From the NCBI GenBank assembly GCA_964411985.1, contig CAYPNF010000041.1:15841-79840 (forward strand): a stretch of 64,000 bases of DNA, written 5' to 3'. The DNA is from CAYPNF01 sp964411985 (lineage in GTDB: Bacteria; Verrucomicrobiota; Verrucomicrobiia; Limisphaerales; J093). How positions within the stretch are numbered: position 1 is the first letter of the stretch; every line of letters starts with the position of its first letter. This document shows positions 25,455 through 34,075 of the stretch, piece after piece. The translations under genes and the position numbers were made by a program. The notes below the pieces were generated by a model. The model saw only the letters and a list, made by a program, of their open reading frames with translations. It was not told the DNA's origin and did not search any database.

Positions 25455-26868
25455 CAGCGGCGGTGGCAGAGTACTGCTGCCGGATGGCCTTCTCTACGCC
25501 TGCTGGATCCTTGGGGGAAGCGGACAGAAGACCAGCAGCTACACCTGAAATATCGGCCGTGGCAGAAGAAGTGCCCACCACTGCGTAGGTCTGCCCCTGA
25601 AAGGGTACCAAAGAGGTCCCAGGGGCGATCACATCCACAAAACTTCCGCGGTTAGCATAGCTGGCCAACTGGCCGCCCCTGCCACTCGCAGTCACAGCAA
25701 CAACCTCGGGATAGGCAGCCGGGTAGGTGGATAAAGTGGTCGGCTCATTCCCTGCTGCCCCTACAAAAATAATGTTCTTTTCATGCGCCGCCTTCACAAC
25801 GTCCTGCACGAACTGGCTGTCGCCATCCCCCCCCAAACTCAGGTTTACGATGGACGCGCCCCCGTTGACCGCATCAGCAATTCCCTTCGCGATCTCGAAA
25901 GTCGTGGTGGTATCCCCTCCCCCGTACACGTCCACCGGCAGAATCCGGACTGGTGTGCCGTCCTTGGAGGCGCCGGATTGCGCCAGGCTGTATAGCAGCG
26001 TCAGGGCCATCGAGGTCCCGTGGGTAAGCTCAGCCTGGGTGGCTCCCGTGGATCCCCCTGGCGACTGCCCCTGGATCAGGAAGTCTTTCAATGGGGTACC
26101 CTCAGCCACCACCGCAGTGTCGACCAACCCCACAATCACCCTGCCGGAGTCTGCAACGCTCAACGGTTTCAAGTTCAGCGGGGGAAGGCTGCTTTGTCCC
26201 AACATCAAAGGAGGTTCCGGGCGCGTAACTTGGTAATTCGACTCCACGCCCGCCACTTCGTCCTGACTGCCGAGGGAAGTCCGGGCTGCGTCTGCCGACT
26301 GGGCATCCGCGAACTGCAGGCGATAGGCCCCAAGCTCATCCGCCCGTCCCACAATCTTGGCACCGAGTTGCTTGGCGATGTCCTCAATGCTTCCCTTGGT
26401 TCCTGGTTTGAGGCGCACAATCAGTTCGTTCTTGATCCGGGAACCCTCCGGTCCTTCCTCCAGTTCCTGCGGCACAGCAACCAGGTCCGTTGCCGCTTGC
26501 ATCGAGGTCCGGTAGATGTAGAGGCGGGCAGACCCACCTTTTTCCGCAGGGATGAGGATGTAGCTCAGCCCAGAAAGGAGCCTGCTCAGTGCTTCCCCGG
26601 CCTGAAGGCTCTTGAATTTGGCCGACACCACCTTGTCCAGCTTGGGCTCAACGTAGATCTGCCAACGAGTCTTGGCGCTCACCTTCTCCAGAAGCCGGTT
26701 CAGGGGCCAGCCCTCGATATCAGCCTCAATGGTCCCGTCCGCGCTCTTCCAGGAAAAACGCCCCGCTGAGTTCCCGGCGCACAGAGGGGCGAGGAGAAGA
26801 AGACAAGCCATCATCCGACCCGTCCAAACCATCCGGCCTTTGCCCATCCAACTTACCCAATGTAGCAT
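25423..26868 (-). CDS. Secreted S8 subtilase with N-terminal STN-like domain
   Basis: This is a serine protease of about 481 residues. After a signal segment (MMACLLLLAPLCAG) comes a stretch that reads like a secretin/TonB short N-terminal (STN) domain: WPLNRLLEKVSAKTRWQIYV and LQAGEALSRLLSGLSYILIP. A propeptide-like domain follows (ELIVRLKPGTKGSIEDIAKQ through VAGVESNYQV). The subtilase triad is Asp250 (GLVDTAV), His283 (THGTSMA) and Ser434 (GTSSATA), with the oxyanion Asn in FVGAAGNEPT. All catalytic residues are present, so it should be active outside the cytoplasm. I chose the ATG at 26868; the one at 26847 is equally possible. It lies downstream of the GH59 gene on the same strand. Confidence 0.85.
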   Translation of the reverse strand: MLHWVSWMGKGRMVWTGRMMACLLLLAPLCAGNSAGRFSWKSADGTIEADIEGWPLNRLLEKVSAKTRWQIYVEPKLDKVVSAKFKSLQAGEALSRLLSGLSYILIPAEKGGSARLYIYRTSMQAATDLVAVPQELEEGPEGSRIKNELIVRLKPGTKGSIEDIAKQLGAKIVGRADELGAYRLQFADAQSADAARTSLGSQDEVAGVESNYQVTRPEPPLMLGQSSLPPLNLKPLSVADSGRVIVGLVDTAVVAEGTPLKDFLIQGQSPGGSTGATQAELTHGTSMALTLLYSLAQSGASKDGTPVRILPVDVYGGGDTTTTFEIAKGIADAVNGGASIVNLSLGGDGDSQFVQDVVKAAHEKNIIFVGAAGNEPTTLSTYPAAYPEVVAVTASGRGGQLASYANRGSFVDVIAPGTSLVPFQGQTYAVVGTSSATADISGVAAGLLSASPKDPAGVEKAIRQQYSATAAVTSPTPAAHP

Positions 26869-26936
26869 CAAGACACGGTAACTCACTGGACGGTCAAAGC
26901 AACTGCCATGTTCAATCAAAGAAACCGCCTGGAAGC

Positions 26937-29288
26937 TCACCTTCTCCTTGCCCCGTAAAGCTCCATTTCCCAGAGTGAAGGAGTCCACTGGGTGTCGGTG
27001 ACCAGCAATCTGACTCTGCGAGCGGTCACCGCCGGAAAAACATCATGTTGCACGGGGAACGCCATGGCTCCTCCGACAAAAACGTCCTTCCACCCGGTAT
27101 TGTCCCAGTATTGGATCCGATAACCGAGGATGGCCGTGTCGTAGGGACGCAGGATGGCCTCATGAATCGCGAAATCGCCACCGAGGTCGAACTCCACCCA
27201 GTCGCCACTCCTCCGCCCTTTGCTTCCCGCCCAACGCGTGGTATCCGGTTCGCAGTCCACCAGATTCTCCGCAGAGTAACTAAACTCCGTACTGGAAGAC
27301 TTGGCTGGCTTGCGGAGGAGCAGATTTTGCGAACTACGCCGCCTCGCCACCTCGAATGGCTGTTTCGCACCCGCAGTTGGGACCACCGAAAGGTTGTCAA
27401 ACCACGCCTGATTCCAACCGCTCCCCACGCCGACCATTCCCCGGCGAAAAGTCTGGTTGGTCACAGTTGTCAGGGGCGAGCCGTCGAGAAAGGCGGTAAT
27501 GATGTCCCCGGAAAAGCCTATCTTGATTTGATGCCATCGGTGGGTCGCAAAGTCGCAAGCACCCTCGGCCAAAAGATTGGTGGAGGCGCGGAGTTGCCAG
27601 GAGCCGGCCGTACCAAACTGCAGCCAGTACCCTTCGGGAGGATCCGTACTCTGGGGGACCCGCGTTATTCGGCCGAAGACCGAGATCGAGCCTTCCGCCG
27701 GTAGAAACGCTTCGACTCCCATGGTATAGTTGCGCCAATTCAGATCCCCCACCACCGTCTCCGGCAAGGGGTCTTTGTGGAACGGCCACTCAATACCGCG
27801 CTGAGGCAATACCTGGCAAAGAGCCTGACCTTTCCCATCCGGCCTGGCAGCGATCTCAAAGGCGCCTGCCTGATCACTCAGGTAGCGGGGCACCGTGCCA
27901 GGCTTACCGCGCTCAAAGTCCTCGAGGTAAGGAGTGGGGAACGCCTTTCGTGGACCGCTCCCCCAACCTCCTTTGCTCTGACCTCGAGTGGACGACAGTG
28001 AATAGATGCATCCTGGATCCACCCGGACTCGGACCCGACCGTCATGCACCCGAGCGGTTCCAACACAGACAAATTGCTTCTCCGCTGAAGACCGCCAGAT
28101 CTTCAGCGAACGACGGGTCATGCCACCCGCCAGTTGGAACTCCAGGGTTTGGGAACCCTTCGCATCCACGGTCTCCACAATCACGCTATAATCCAAATGG
28201 TTTGTAGACACCAAGGTCACATAACTGCCACCGCCCGTGAGCATGCCACAAGCTTCACCGTCCAAGTAACTCCAACCGGGTTCGGCGAACTGGGTCGTAT
28301 GGGCAGTAGCCCAAAGCGCCGGTTGAACTTCGAAAGCACCTGACCAGGGGGTGTTCGCCGTCATCACTCCCGAGCGTGGCAACGGCAGCGCGTCGTAGTA
28401 AGAAGTGATCGGGCTCCAGATGATGGTCTTGGTCATCTTGCCGTTGATGTAGTTACGATTGTAGGTCTTGGCCAGAGGGGCGGCTCCAGCCCATGTCCCT
28501 TTCCAAGGACCATCCTCGCTCGACCACAAAGGCCGGTCATAAGCCTGGGCCTCTTTGCTGCTTTTGGTACCTGGATAGTGGATTCCGACTGCATGGATGG
28601 AGGCCGCCAACTGAGGGTCCGCCTGCATCTCTTTCACGAAGTCCCAGCTGAACTCATCGGGGGCTACGATCTTTACGCTTTCCAAGCCATTCGCATCGAG
28701 CGTGCGGCGCAACAGCTTGATCCACTCGTTGTCGTGGGCGGTCTCGTTCCAGATGCCCGTGTAGTGAATCCTCAAGCCATGAGCGGAAGAGGCCCCTTGC
28801 AGAAACTTCACAATGTAGTCGGCATTGTCCTGTGAGTAGAACTTTCCATCCCCAATCCAACCGGGCGCGCCCCATTCGAGGCAATCCAGAAAGATCCCAG
28901 GGTTACGGCGCACCGCCTCCTTCATCAACCACCATTCATATCCGCGCTCATAGTTCAGGTCTTCGCGCGCGCGCTGATGGGATGGTTCAGTGCCATCGGT
29001 GGAGTTGACGTCGCCCCCGATTTCAACCTTGAGGTGTTGGAATCCGGCGCCAAAGCGAGGCCGAAAGAGGTAGTCGAGAACTCGGCTGCGATAAGGCTCC
29101 GGATACTCGATCAGGAGGCGGGAAGAGGCACCCGCGCTGCAGGCCCCAATCCCCTCAAAAACTCTGCCCGGCTGCGATGCATCCAGGAGGATGCGCTGTT
29201 CTTGCCCATCACCTGCAATCCCCAAAAGGCTCAAATACAGACCAAGGACTGCGGTCCCAAGAATCCGATGCGAGCAAAGGCTAATCAT
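26937..29288 (-). CDS. Glycoside hydrolase family 59 (galactocerebrosidase-like) with C-terminal discoidin-like domain
   Basis: This is a secreted 783-residue glycosidase. A signal peptide precedes the GH59 start RILLDASQPGRVFEGIGACS. The catalytic acid is Glu182 in GIWNETAHDNEW and the nucleophile is Glu258 in LWSSEDGPW. Their 76-residue spacing is the same as I recall for mammalian galactocerebrosidase. A lectin-like beta-sandwich follows (about residues 470-650: GVEAFLPAEGSISVFGRI). The C-terminus ends in an F5/8 discoidin-like domain (WVEFDLGGDFAIHEAILRPY, ending WEMELYG). The family cleaves beta-galactosides such as galactosylceramide; bacterial members may act on plant or algal polymers instead. 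The upstream terminator suggests it has its own promoter. Confidence 0.88.
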   Translation of the reverse strand: MISLCSHRILGTAVLGLYLSLLGIAGDGQEQRILLDASQPGRVFEGIGACSAGASSRLLIEYPEPYRSRVLDYLFRPRFGAGFQHLKVEIGGDVNSTDGTEPSHQRAREDLNYERGYEWWLMKEAVRRNPGIFLDCLEWGAPGWIGDGKFYSQDNADYIVKFLQGASSAHGLRIHYTGIWNETAHDNEWIKLLRRTLDANGLESVKIVAPDEFSWDFVKEMQADPQLAASIHAVGIHYPGTKSSKEAQAYDRPLWSSEDGPWKGTWAGAAPLAKTYNRNYINGKMTKTIIWSPITSYYDALPLPRSGVMTANTPWSGAFEVQPALWATAHTTQFAEPGWSYLDGEACGMLTGGGSYVTLVSTNHLDYSVIVETVDAKGSQTLEFQLAGGMTRRSLKIWRSSAEKQFVCVGTARVHDGRVRVRVDPGCIYSLSSTRGQSKGGWGSGPRKAFPTPYLEDFERGKPGTVPRYLSDQAGAFEIAARPDGKGQALCQVLPQRGIEWPFHKDPLPETVVGDLNWRNYTMGVEAFLPAEGSISVFGRITRVPQSTDPPEGYWLQFGTAGSWQLRASTNLLAEGACDFATHRWHQIKIGFSGDIITAFLDGSPLTTVTNQTFRRGMVGVGSGWNQAWFDNLSVVPTAGAKQPFEVARRRSSQNLLLRKPAKSSSTEFSYSAENLVDCEPDTTRWAGSKGRRSGDWVEFDLGGDFAIHEAILRPYDTAILGYRIQYWDNTGWKDVFVGGAMAFPVQHDVFPAVTARRVRLLVTDTQWTPSLWEMELYGARRR

Positions 29289-29321
29289 CTCGAACTCTTC
29301 TGCGTTTCGGGGTTCTGATCA

Positions 29322-29360
29322 AGAAAAGGGACAGCCCGGCTTCGTAGGAAACCGGGCTGT
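29322..29360 (-). terminator. Rho-independent terminator after the DUF1080 gene
   Basis: Read on the minus strand, ACAGCCCGG and CCGGGCTGT form a 9-bp perfect stem (29331-29339 with 29352-29360), followed by CCCTTTTCTT. It lies just after the stop of the DUF1080 gene and before the GH59 gene, so it separates the two transcripts. Confidence 0.8.
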
Positions 29361-29374
29361 TCGAGAGACTCTGT

Positions 29375-30409
29375 CTACTTCACCACGGGCCGAATCTCTA
29401 AGGTCTTGTAGTCCACGCCCGTGTGATCCCCCTGCAGGTAGAGGGGACCAGCGCGAAACTCATCCGACCAAAGCGCACCCCCGGTGCACCCGAGCAACGG
29501 CTGATTGTCGATGATCTTTTTGCCATTCAGGATGACAGTGACATGGCGGTCAACGAGAGTGATGTCGTAGGTTTGCCATTCACCCGCCGGTTTCTCCGCT
29601 GCCACGGAGGGCGTGATTCGGCTATAGACCCCACCCATGTTATGAGAATCGAGTGGCTTGCCAAAAGTGTCGGCCACCTGGATCTCGTAAATGCCCCGCA
29701 GATAGATGCCGCTGTTACCACCTTTGGGGACTCGAAACTCAACCTTCAGATTGAAATCCGTGAACTCCTTGTCGGTTCGAAGGTTGCCGTAGGACTTGTG
29801 CGGTTTCCCTTCCTGCTGCTCCGGACGGTTGATGAGAATTCCATCCACCACACTCCACCCACTGACCTGGTTGGGGTCGGTCAAGCGCCAACCTTTCAGG
29901 TCTTTTCCGTTGAAAAGGGAAATCGCCTCACCCAACTTGACGCTCGCCAGATCCGGAGCCTTGGGCAGGTCTGGAATCCGCTTTCCTCGGAACTCCTCCC
30001 GGTCCATCCCCAGACCATTTTCATGCCCGCGCATGCGCACCAAACGCAACTCATCCCCTTCTACCCGCACCACGATCGCTTCAGACCACTGGTGTGTCCT
30101 GATTACTTTTCCGCTCGCGTCTTTCCGCTTCACTTCACTGGTCCGGGTGACGTACAGGGTATCCTCGTTGAAGAACACACTGGATACCGGCACCACGCTG
30201 CCGCCTCCCCAGAGGATGCTTGCGTCGTAGTAGCCATTCTCTTTGGTCACGCCAAGCCAACCCGCCCCGCCTCCGGGCAAGTTGAGGGCCCAGCGGCCCA
30301 GGAAAGGTTCCGGATTCTCAGCCGCACGGGAGTTGCCGCACAGCAGCAGGGTTGAACCCAACAGGGTGGCCAAGGAGGCCCGTTTCAGAGTGGGAAGATA
30401 GATGGTCAT
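29375..30409 (-). CDS. Secreted DUF1080 (3-keto-disaccharide hydrolase-type) protein
   Basis: This 344-residue protein has a signal peptide (ATLLGSTLLLCGNSRAA). The N-terminal part (about 35-150) starts PFLGRWALNLPGGGAGWLGV and looks like a small beta-barrel sensing or binding domain. The C-terminal 185 residues are DUF1080: SLFNGKDLKGWRLTDPNQVS, NLRTDKEFTDFNLKVEFRVP, GNSGIYLRGIYEIQV and ending YLQGDHTGVDYKTLEIRPV. Some members hydrolyse 3-keto-glycosides made by sugar dehydrogenases; others are unassigned. The export genes upstream end 47 bases before its start, so it may be read from the same transcript. Confidence 0.9.
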   Translation of the reverse strand: MTIYLPTLKRASLATLLGSTLLLCGNSRAAENPEPFLGRWALNLPGGGAGWLGVTKENGYYDASILWGGGSVVPVSSVFFNEDTLYVTRTSEVKRKDASGKVIRTHQWSEAIVVRVEGDELRLVRMRGHENGLGMDREEFRGKRIPDLPKAPDLASVKLGEAISLFNGKDLKGWRLTDPNQVSGWSVVDGILINRPEQQEGKPHKSYGNLRTDKEFTDFNLKVEFRVPKGGNSGIYLRGIYEIQVADTFGKPLDSHNMGGVYSRITPSVAAEKPAGEWQTYDITLVDRHVTVILNGKKIIDNQPLLGCTGGALWSDEFRAGPLYLQGDHTGVDYKTLEIRPVVK

Positions 30410-30456
30410 AGATTAAGATGAGGAGTCTAGGGAATCTTCGGGGAAAGGCGAGAGAG

Positions 30457-31812
30457 TTATTCGTATCGCAGCGCTTCGATAGGGTTCAGTCGAGCTGCCT
30501 TGAAGGCCGGGAAAATACCAGCAACCACCCCCACGACAGCGCTGAAACAGACCGCCACGGCCAGGGCCGTCGTGGTGATCACCGGAGCGTTCCCGGTAGG
30601 CGTGATCATCTCAAGAATGCGTACCAACCCATAACTGGCTCCTACCCCGAGCACGGCTCCCAACATCGCAATCACGATGCTCTCCACGAGAATCTGCGTA
30701 AACACGGCGAGGCCCGTCGCTCCGACGGCCTTGCAGATGCCGATTTCCCGAATGCGCTCGTTGATGCTCGCCAGCATGATGTTCATGATGCCAATTCCCC
30801 CCACCAGCAGGCTGATACCCGCAATCGTGCCGCCGCTGATGCGCGCATTGCGGATCTGCGCGTTGATACTTTCCAGCTGATTCTCCTGGGTTTGGAAACT
30901 GAAGTCCTCGATCCCGCGGTGGGTCAACATGAGCACGTTCCGGGCTTGTTGAAGCGCGACTTCGAGTCCTTCCATGCTGTCCACCTTCAGGTCGATGTCC
31001 GTAAGCCGAGGGTCTGGAATGTTGTTCTGTCCGGAGGCGGCGCGAAATCGCATCCACGCCGTGTTCAACGGCATATACAAGGTATAGTTCTTCCGGTGAA
31101 AAGCCCAACCACCACCTCGGCCAAATCCGCGCATTCGCTTAGGCCCCACTTCCTGCTCTTTCGGCTGGGTCTTGGCCAATTCTCTCTGCTTCTTCTCCTG
31201 CTCGCCTTCGTAACGCTGAAACATTCCCACAATGGTGAAGGGTTGACCGTTGAGGTAGACGGTCTCCCCAATCGGGATAATCTCATAACCCGCCTGCTCC
31301 GGCGTGCCGAACAGGTCATCGCGTATGCCCGTGCCAATCACGCATACACTGTTCGCTTTCTCCTCATCCAGGTCGGTAAAGAATCGCCCATGTTCCAGAG
31401 TATGAAGGTTCATGTCCACCACGGCAGGCCAAGCTCCAACGCATTCTGACGGATAGACCATCTTGTCCAACCTCGTCACCGCCACTCCGAATACGCCCAT
31501 CTCCGGGGAAACCACCCGCAACTTCGGCGCACTCTGCCGCAAGGCCATTACATCGACCATCGTCCGACCAGGAGCCTGATCGGCCAGGTGTTCCTGATCG
31601 GTAGGCACATCCTGCTGCTGCAGCAGGACCTTGTCGGCTCCACCCATGGCGATCATCGCCTCTTTCATCCCATTCTCCATGCCCTTGATCAGCGCGGACA
31701 TACCGACCAGGCTGGCCACTCCGAGGATGATGCCAAACATGGTCAGGAACGACCTGAACTTGTGAGCCCAGACCTCTTTCAGCCCCACCGCGATGGTGTT
31801 GAGGAGATTCAT
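30457..31812 (-). CDS. MacB-like ABC transporter permease (second of two)
   Basis: This 451-residue permease has the MacB/FtsX layout: a first membrane helix (HKFRSFLTMFGIILGVASLV), a large periplasmic domain (about residues 50-320) and three C-terminal helices with GGIGIMNIMLASINERIREI and VVGVVAGIFPAFKAARLNP. It lacks an ATPase domain, so the separate ATPase at 33291 must drive it. The block GICKAVGATGLAVFTQIL near residue 370 is the usual coupling helix. It starts 9 bases after the stop of the first permease. Transport by such systems is usually from periplasm to outside, for peptides, lipoproteins or antibiotics; the substrate is unknown. Confidence 0.92.
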   Translation of the reverse strand: MNLLNTIAVGLKEVWAHKFRSFLTMFGIILGVASLVGMSALIKGMENGMKEAMIAMGGADKVLLQQQDVPTDQEHLADQAPGRTMVDVMALRQSAPKLRVVSPEMGVFGVAVTRLDKMVYPSECVGAWPAVVDMNLHTLEHGRFFTDLDEEKANSVCVIGTGIRDDLFGTPEQAGYEIIPIGETVYLNGQPFTIVGMFQRYEGEQEKKQRELAKTQPKEQEVGPKRMRGFGRGGGWAFHRKNYTLYMPLNTAWMRFRAASGQNNIPDPRLTDIDLKVDSMEGLEVALQQARNVLMLTHRGIEDFSFQTQENQLESINAQIRNARISGGTIAGISLLVGGIGIMNIMLASINERIREIGICKAVGATGLAVFTQILVESIVIAMLGAVLGVGASYGLVRILEMITPTGNAPVITTTALAVAVCFSAVVGVVAGIFPAFKAARLNPIEALRYE

Positions 31813-31821
31813 GGTTCAGCC

Positions 31822-33294
31822 TTAGTCGTAGCGTAGCGCCTGGATAGGATTCAATCGGGAGGCTTTCCACGCTGGAACGATACCTGCCACCACCCCGATC
31901 ACCACACTGAACCCGAACGCTACCGCCATGGAAGTCACCGTCACGATGGGAGCGTTGTCGGTGGGAGAGAAAGAGGCAATGGCCCGTACCAACCCAAACG
32001 CGGCTCCCAACCCCAGCAACCCACCAAATACGGCAATCACAACGCTCTCCACCAAGATCTGGATAAAGATATCCAAGGTCGTGGCACCGATCGACTTGCG
32101 GATCCCGATCTCCCGCACCCGCTCGGAGATGCTCGCCAGCATGATGTTCATGATGCCGATGCCTCCGACCAGCAGGCTGATGCCCGCAATCAGACCTCCG
32201 CTCATCCGAGCGTTCTTCACGAATCTGTTGATGTTCTCCGCCCAGTCTTCCTGAGTTCGAAAGGTGAAATCCTCGATTCCCTTGTGAGTGACCATGAGAA
32301 TATTCCGAATTTGCTGCAACGCTTCAGCCAGGTAATCAATGCTGCCCACCTTGACCTCGAGTGTGGAAAGTCGCGGATCGCCCGTGGCGCCGGTCGCACC
32401 TCCACCCCCTCCACCACCCATGCCAAAGCCGCCACCTGCACCCGAGCCCATTCCCGAGCGGAAGCGGATCCACGCCGTATTGAGAGGCATGTAGATCGTA
32501 GCATTCTTCAGCCAAAACACAAAACCACCCCGTCGCCCCCCTCCTCCGTGTCCCCGGCTGCGCTGCGGCCCGGTAGTAGGTTGCTTCACTTCGGGGGTTG
32601 CCTCCTTCTTCAGAAGCCGCCCTTTGCGGTCGTTCTCGCTCTCGTAGTGTTGGAACATGCCGATGATAGTGAAGGGAACACCATTGATGTTGATGCTCTG
32701 CCCAACCGGAATCACTTCTTCGCCCGTCTTCTCGGGTTCACCCCACAATTCATCCCGCGTCGCCGTCCCGATCACACACACATTCCGCGCCAGTTCATCA
32801 TCCAATTCATTGAACATCCGGCCATGCTCCACCACGTGCTCCCCCATCTCCAGGGCCACCGGCCAAACGCCTGTACACATGAACGGACGAAAGTACTTTC
32901 CGTTAGCGGAAACGGTGGCGGGCACCCGCATTTCGGGAGAGAATCGGGTAACGAGGGGAGCGTTGTTCTGCAGCGCATAAACATCCGCAATCGTCACCCC
33001 CACCGCCTGATCCTTGAGATGCCGTTGGTCCACTGGGGGATCCTGAGGTTCAATCCGGACTTTTTGCAGCCCCCCAATCGCGATCAAGGCCTCTTTGGCC
33101 CCTTTCTCCATCCCCTTCACCAAGGCCGACATGGCGATCAAGCTGGACACACCCAGGATGATCCCAAGCATCGTCAACAGGGAACGAAACTTGTGCGCCC
33201 AGATTTCGCGAATCCCCACGCCAACCGTGGTCCAGAGACTCCAGCTGGACGGGCGGAGTTCGCTGAGATGAACCGCTGGGATTCCCGGCTTCAT
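31822..33294 (-). CDS. MacB-like ABC transporter permease (first of two) with glycine-rich loop
   Basis: This is a paralogue of the downstream permease (490 residues), with the same opening helix (HKFRSLLTMLGIILGVSSLI) and C-terminal FtsX block (GGIGIMNIMLASISERVREI, VVIGVVAGIVPAWKASRLNP). About 45 extra residues lie in front, and the periplasmic domain carries a glycine-rich insert near residues 280-300 (MGSGAGGGFGMGGGGGGG). That insert is absent from the partner. Its start overlaps the ATPase stop by four bases, a sign of translational coupling. The two unequal permeases suggest a heterodimeric MacB-type pump rather than the usual homodimer. Confidence 0.92.
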   Translation of the reverse strand: MKPGIPAVHLSELRPSSWSLWTTVGVGIREIWAHKFRSLLTMLGIILGVSSLIAMSALVKGMEKGAKEALIAIGGLQKVRIEPQDPPVDQRHLKDQAVGVTIADVYALQNNAPLVTRFSPEMRVPATVSANGKYFRPFMCTGVWPVALEMGEHVVEHGRMFNELDDELARNVCVIGTATRDELWGEPEKTGEEVIPVGQSININGVPFTIIGMFQHYESENDRKGRLLKKEATPEVKQPTTGPQRSRGHGGGGRRGGFVFWLKNATIYMPLNTAWIRFRSGMGSGAGGGFGMGGGGGGGATGATGDPRLSTLEVKVGSIDYLAEALQQIRNILMVTHKGIEDFTFRTQEDWAENINRFVKNARMSGGLIAGISLLVGGIGIMNIMLASISERVREIGIRKSIGATTLDIFIQILVESVVIAVFGGLLGLGAAFGLVRAIASFSPTDNAPIVTVTSMAVAFGFSVVIGVVAGIVPAWKASRLNPIQALRYD

Positions 33295-34043
33295 GAGGAT
33301 GGCGGCACGGCAGGCTGATGGACCGAGGATCCGCCCGGTTGGGACCGGTCCAGCCCTGCCAATTTCAAATCCACTTTTTCGGCGATTTTGCCGTCCCTGA
33401 TTTCGATTCGCCGGGGAGTGACTGCGGCAATCTCGGGATCGTGGGTTACCAGGACGATCGTGCGTCCTTCTCCACTCAAACGCCGGAACAAAGCGAGGAT
33501 CGCCTCCCCTGTATGCGAGTCCAGGTTCCCGGTAGGCTCGTCCGCAAAGATGATCTTGGGACCATTGACCAGCGCCCGGGCAATCGCCACCCGCTGTTGC
33601 TGTCCCCCGGACAACTGGCTAGGCCGGTGCTTGCTCCGGTTTTCCAGATCCACGGAACGCAAGGCCGACATCGCCCGCTCCCGGCGTTCGCGGCCCGAGA
33701 TGCCGCTGTAGATCATGGGCAGCTCCACGTTTTGAGCCACATTCAGTTTCGGAAGCAGGTTGAAGAACTGAAAAACGAAGCCAATCTTCCGATTCCGCAT
33801 GGCGGCCAACTGACGCTGGGATGCATCGTGGATCATGGTCCCATCGAGGCTAATCGTGCCATGCGTAGGCGAATCCAAACATCCAAGAATGTGCATGAGT
33901 GTCGATTTTCCACTCCCCGATGGGCCAATGATGGAAATGAACTCTCCTTCCTGGATGTCCAGGGAGACGTCGTCCAACGCACGAATCTCCTCTCCACCCA
34001 GGTGGTAGATCTTGCTGACATTACGCAATTCGACCAAGGACAT
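33291..34043 (-). CDS. ABC transporter ATP-binding protein (MacB/LolD type)
   Basis: This is the 250-residue ATPase of the export system. It shows Walker A (GPSGSGKSTLM), the Q-loop region (VFQFFNLLPKLNVAQNVELP), the signature LSGGQQQRVAIARAL, Walker B with IIFADEPTGNLD and the switch His in VLVTHD. The opening LRNVSKIYHLGGEEIRALDD is typical of the LolD/MacB group. A C-terminal extension of about 20 residues is proline- and serine-rich. It is encoded between the adaptor (32 bases upstream) and the first permease (4-base overlap), forming one operon. Confidence 0.95.
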   Translation of the reverse strand: MSLVELRNVSKIYHLGGEEIRALDDVSLDIQEGEFISIIGPSGSGKSTLMHILGCLDSPTHGTISLDGTMIHDASQRQLAAMRNRKIGFVFQFFNLLPKLNVAQNVELPMIYSGISGRERRERAMSALRSVDLENRSKHRPSQLSGGQQQRVAIARALVNGPKIIFADEPTGNLDSHTGEAILALFRRLSGEGRTIVLVTHDPEIAAVTPRRIEIRDGKIAEKVDLKLAGLDRSQPGGSSVHQPAVPPSS

Positions 34044-34075
34044 AACGAGAAAATCCGGGGATCGTGCGGAAAGGT

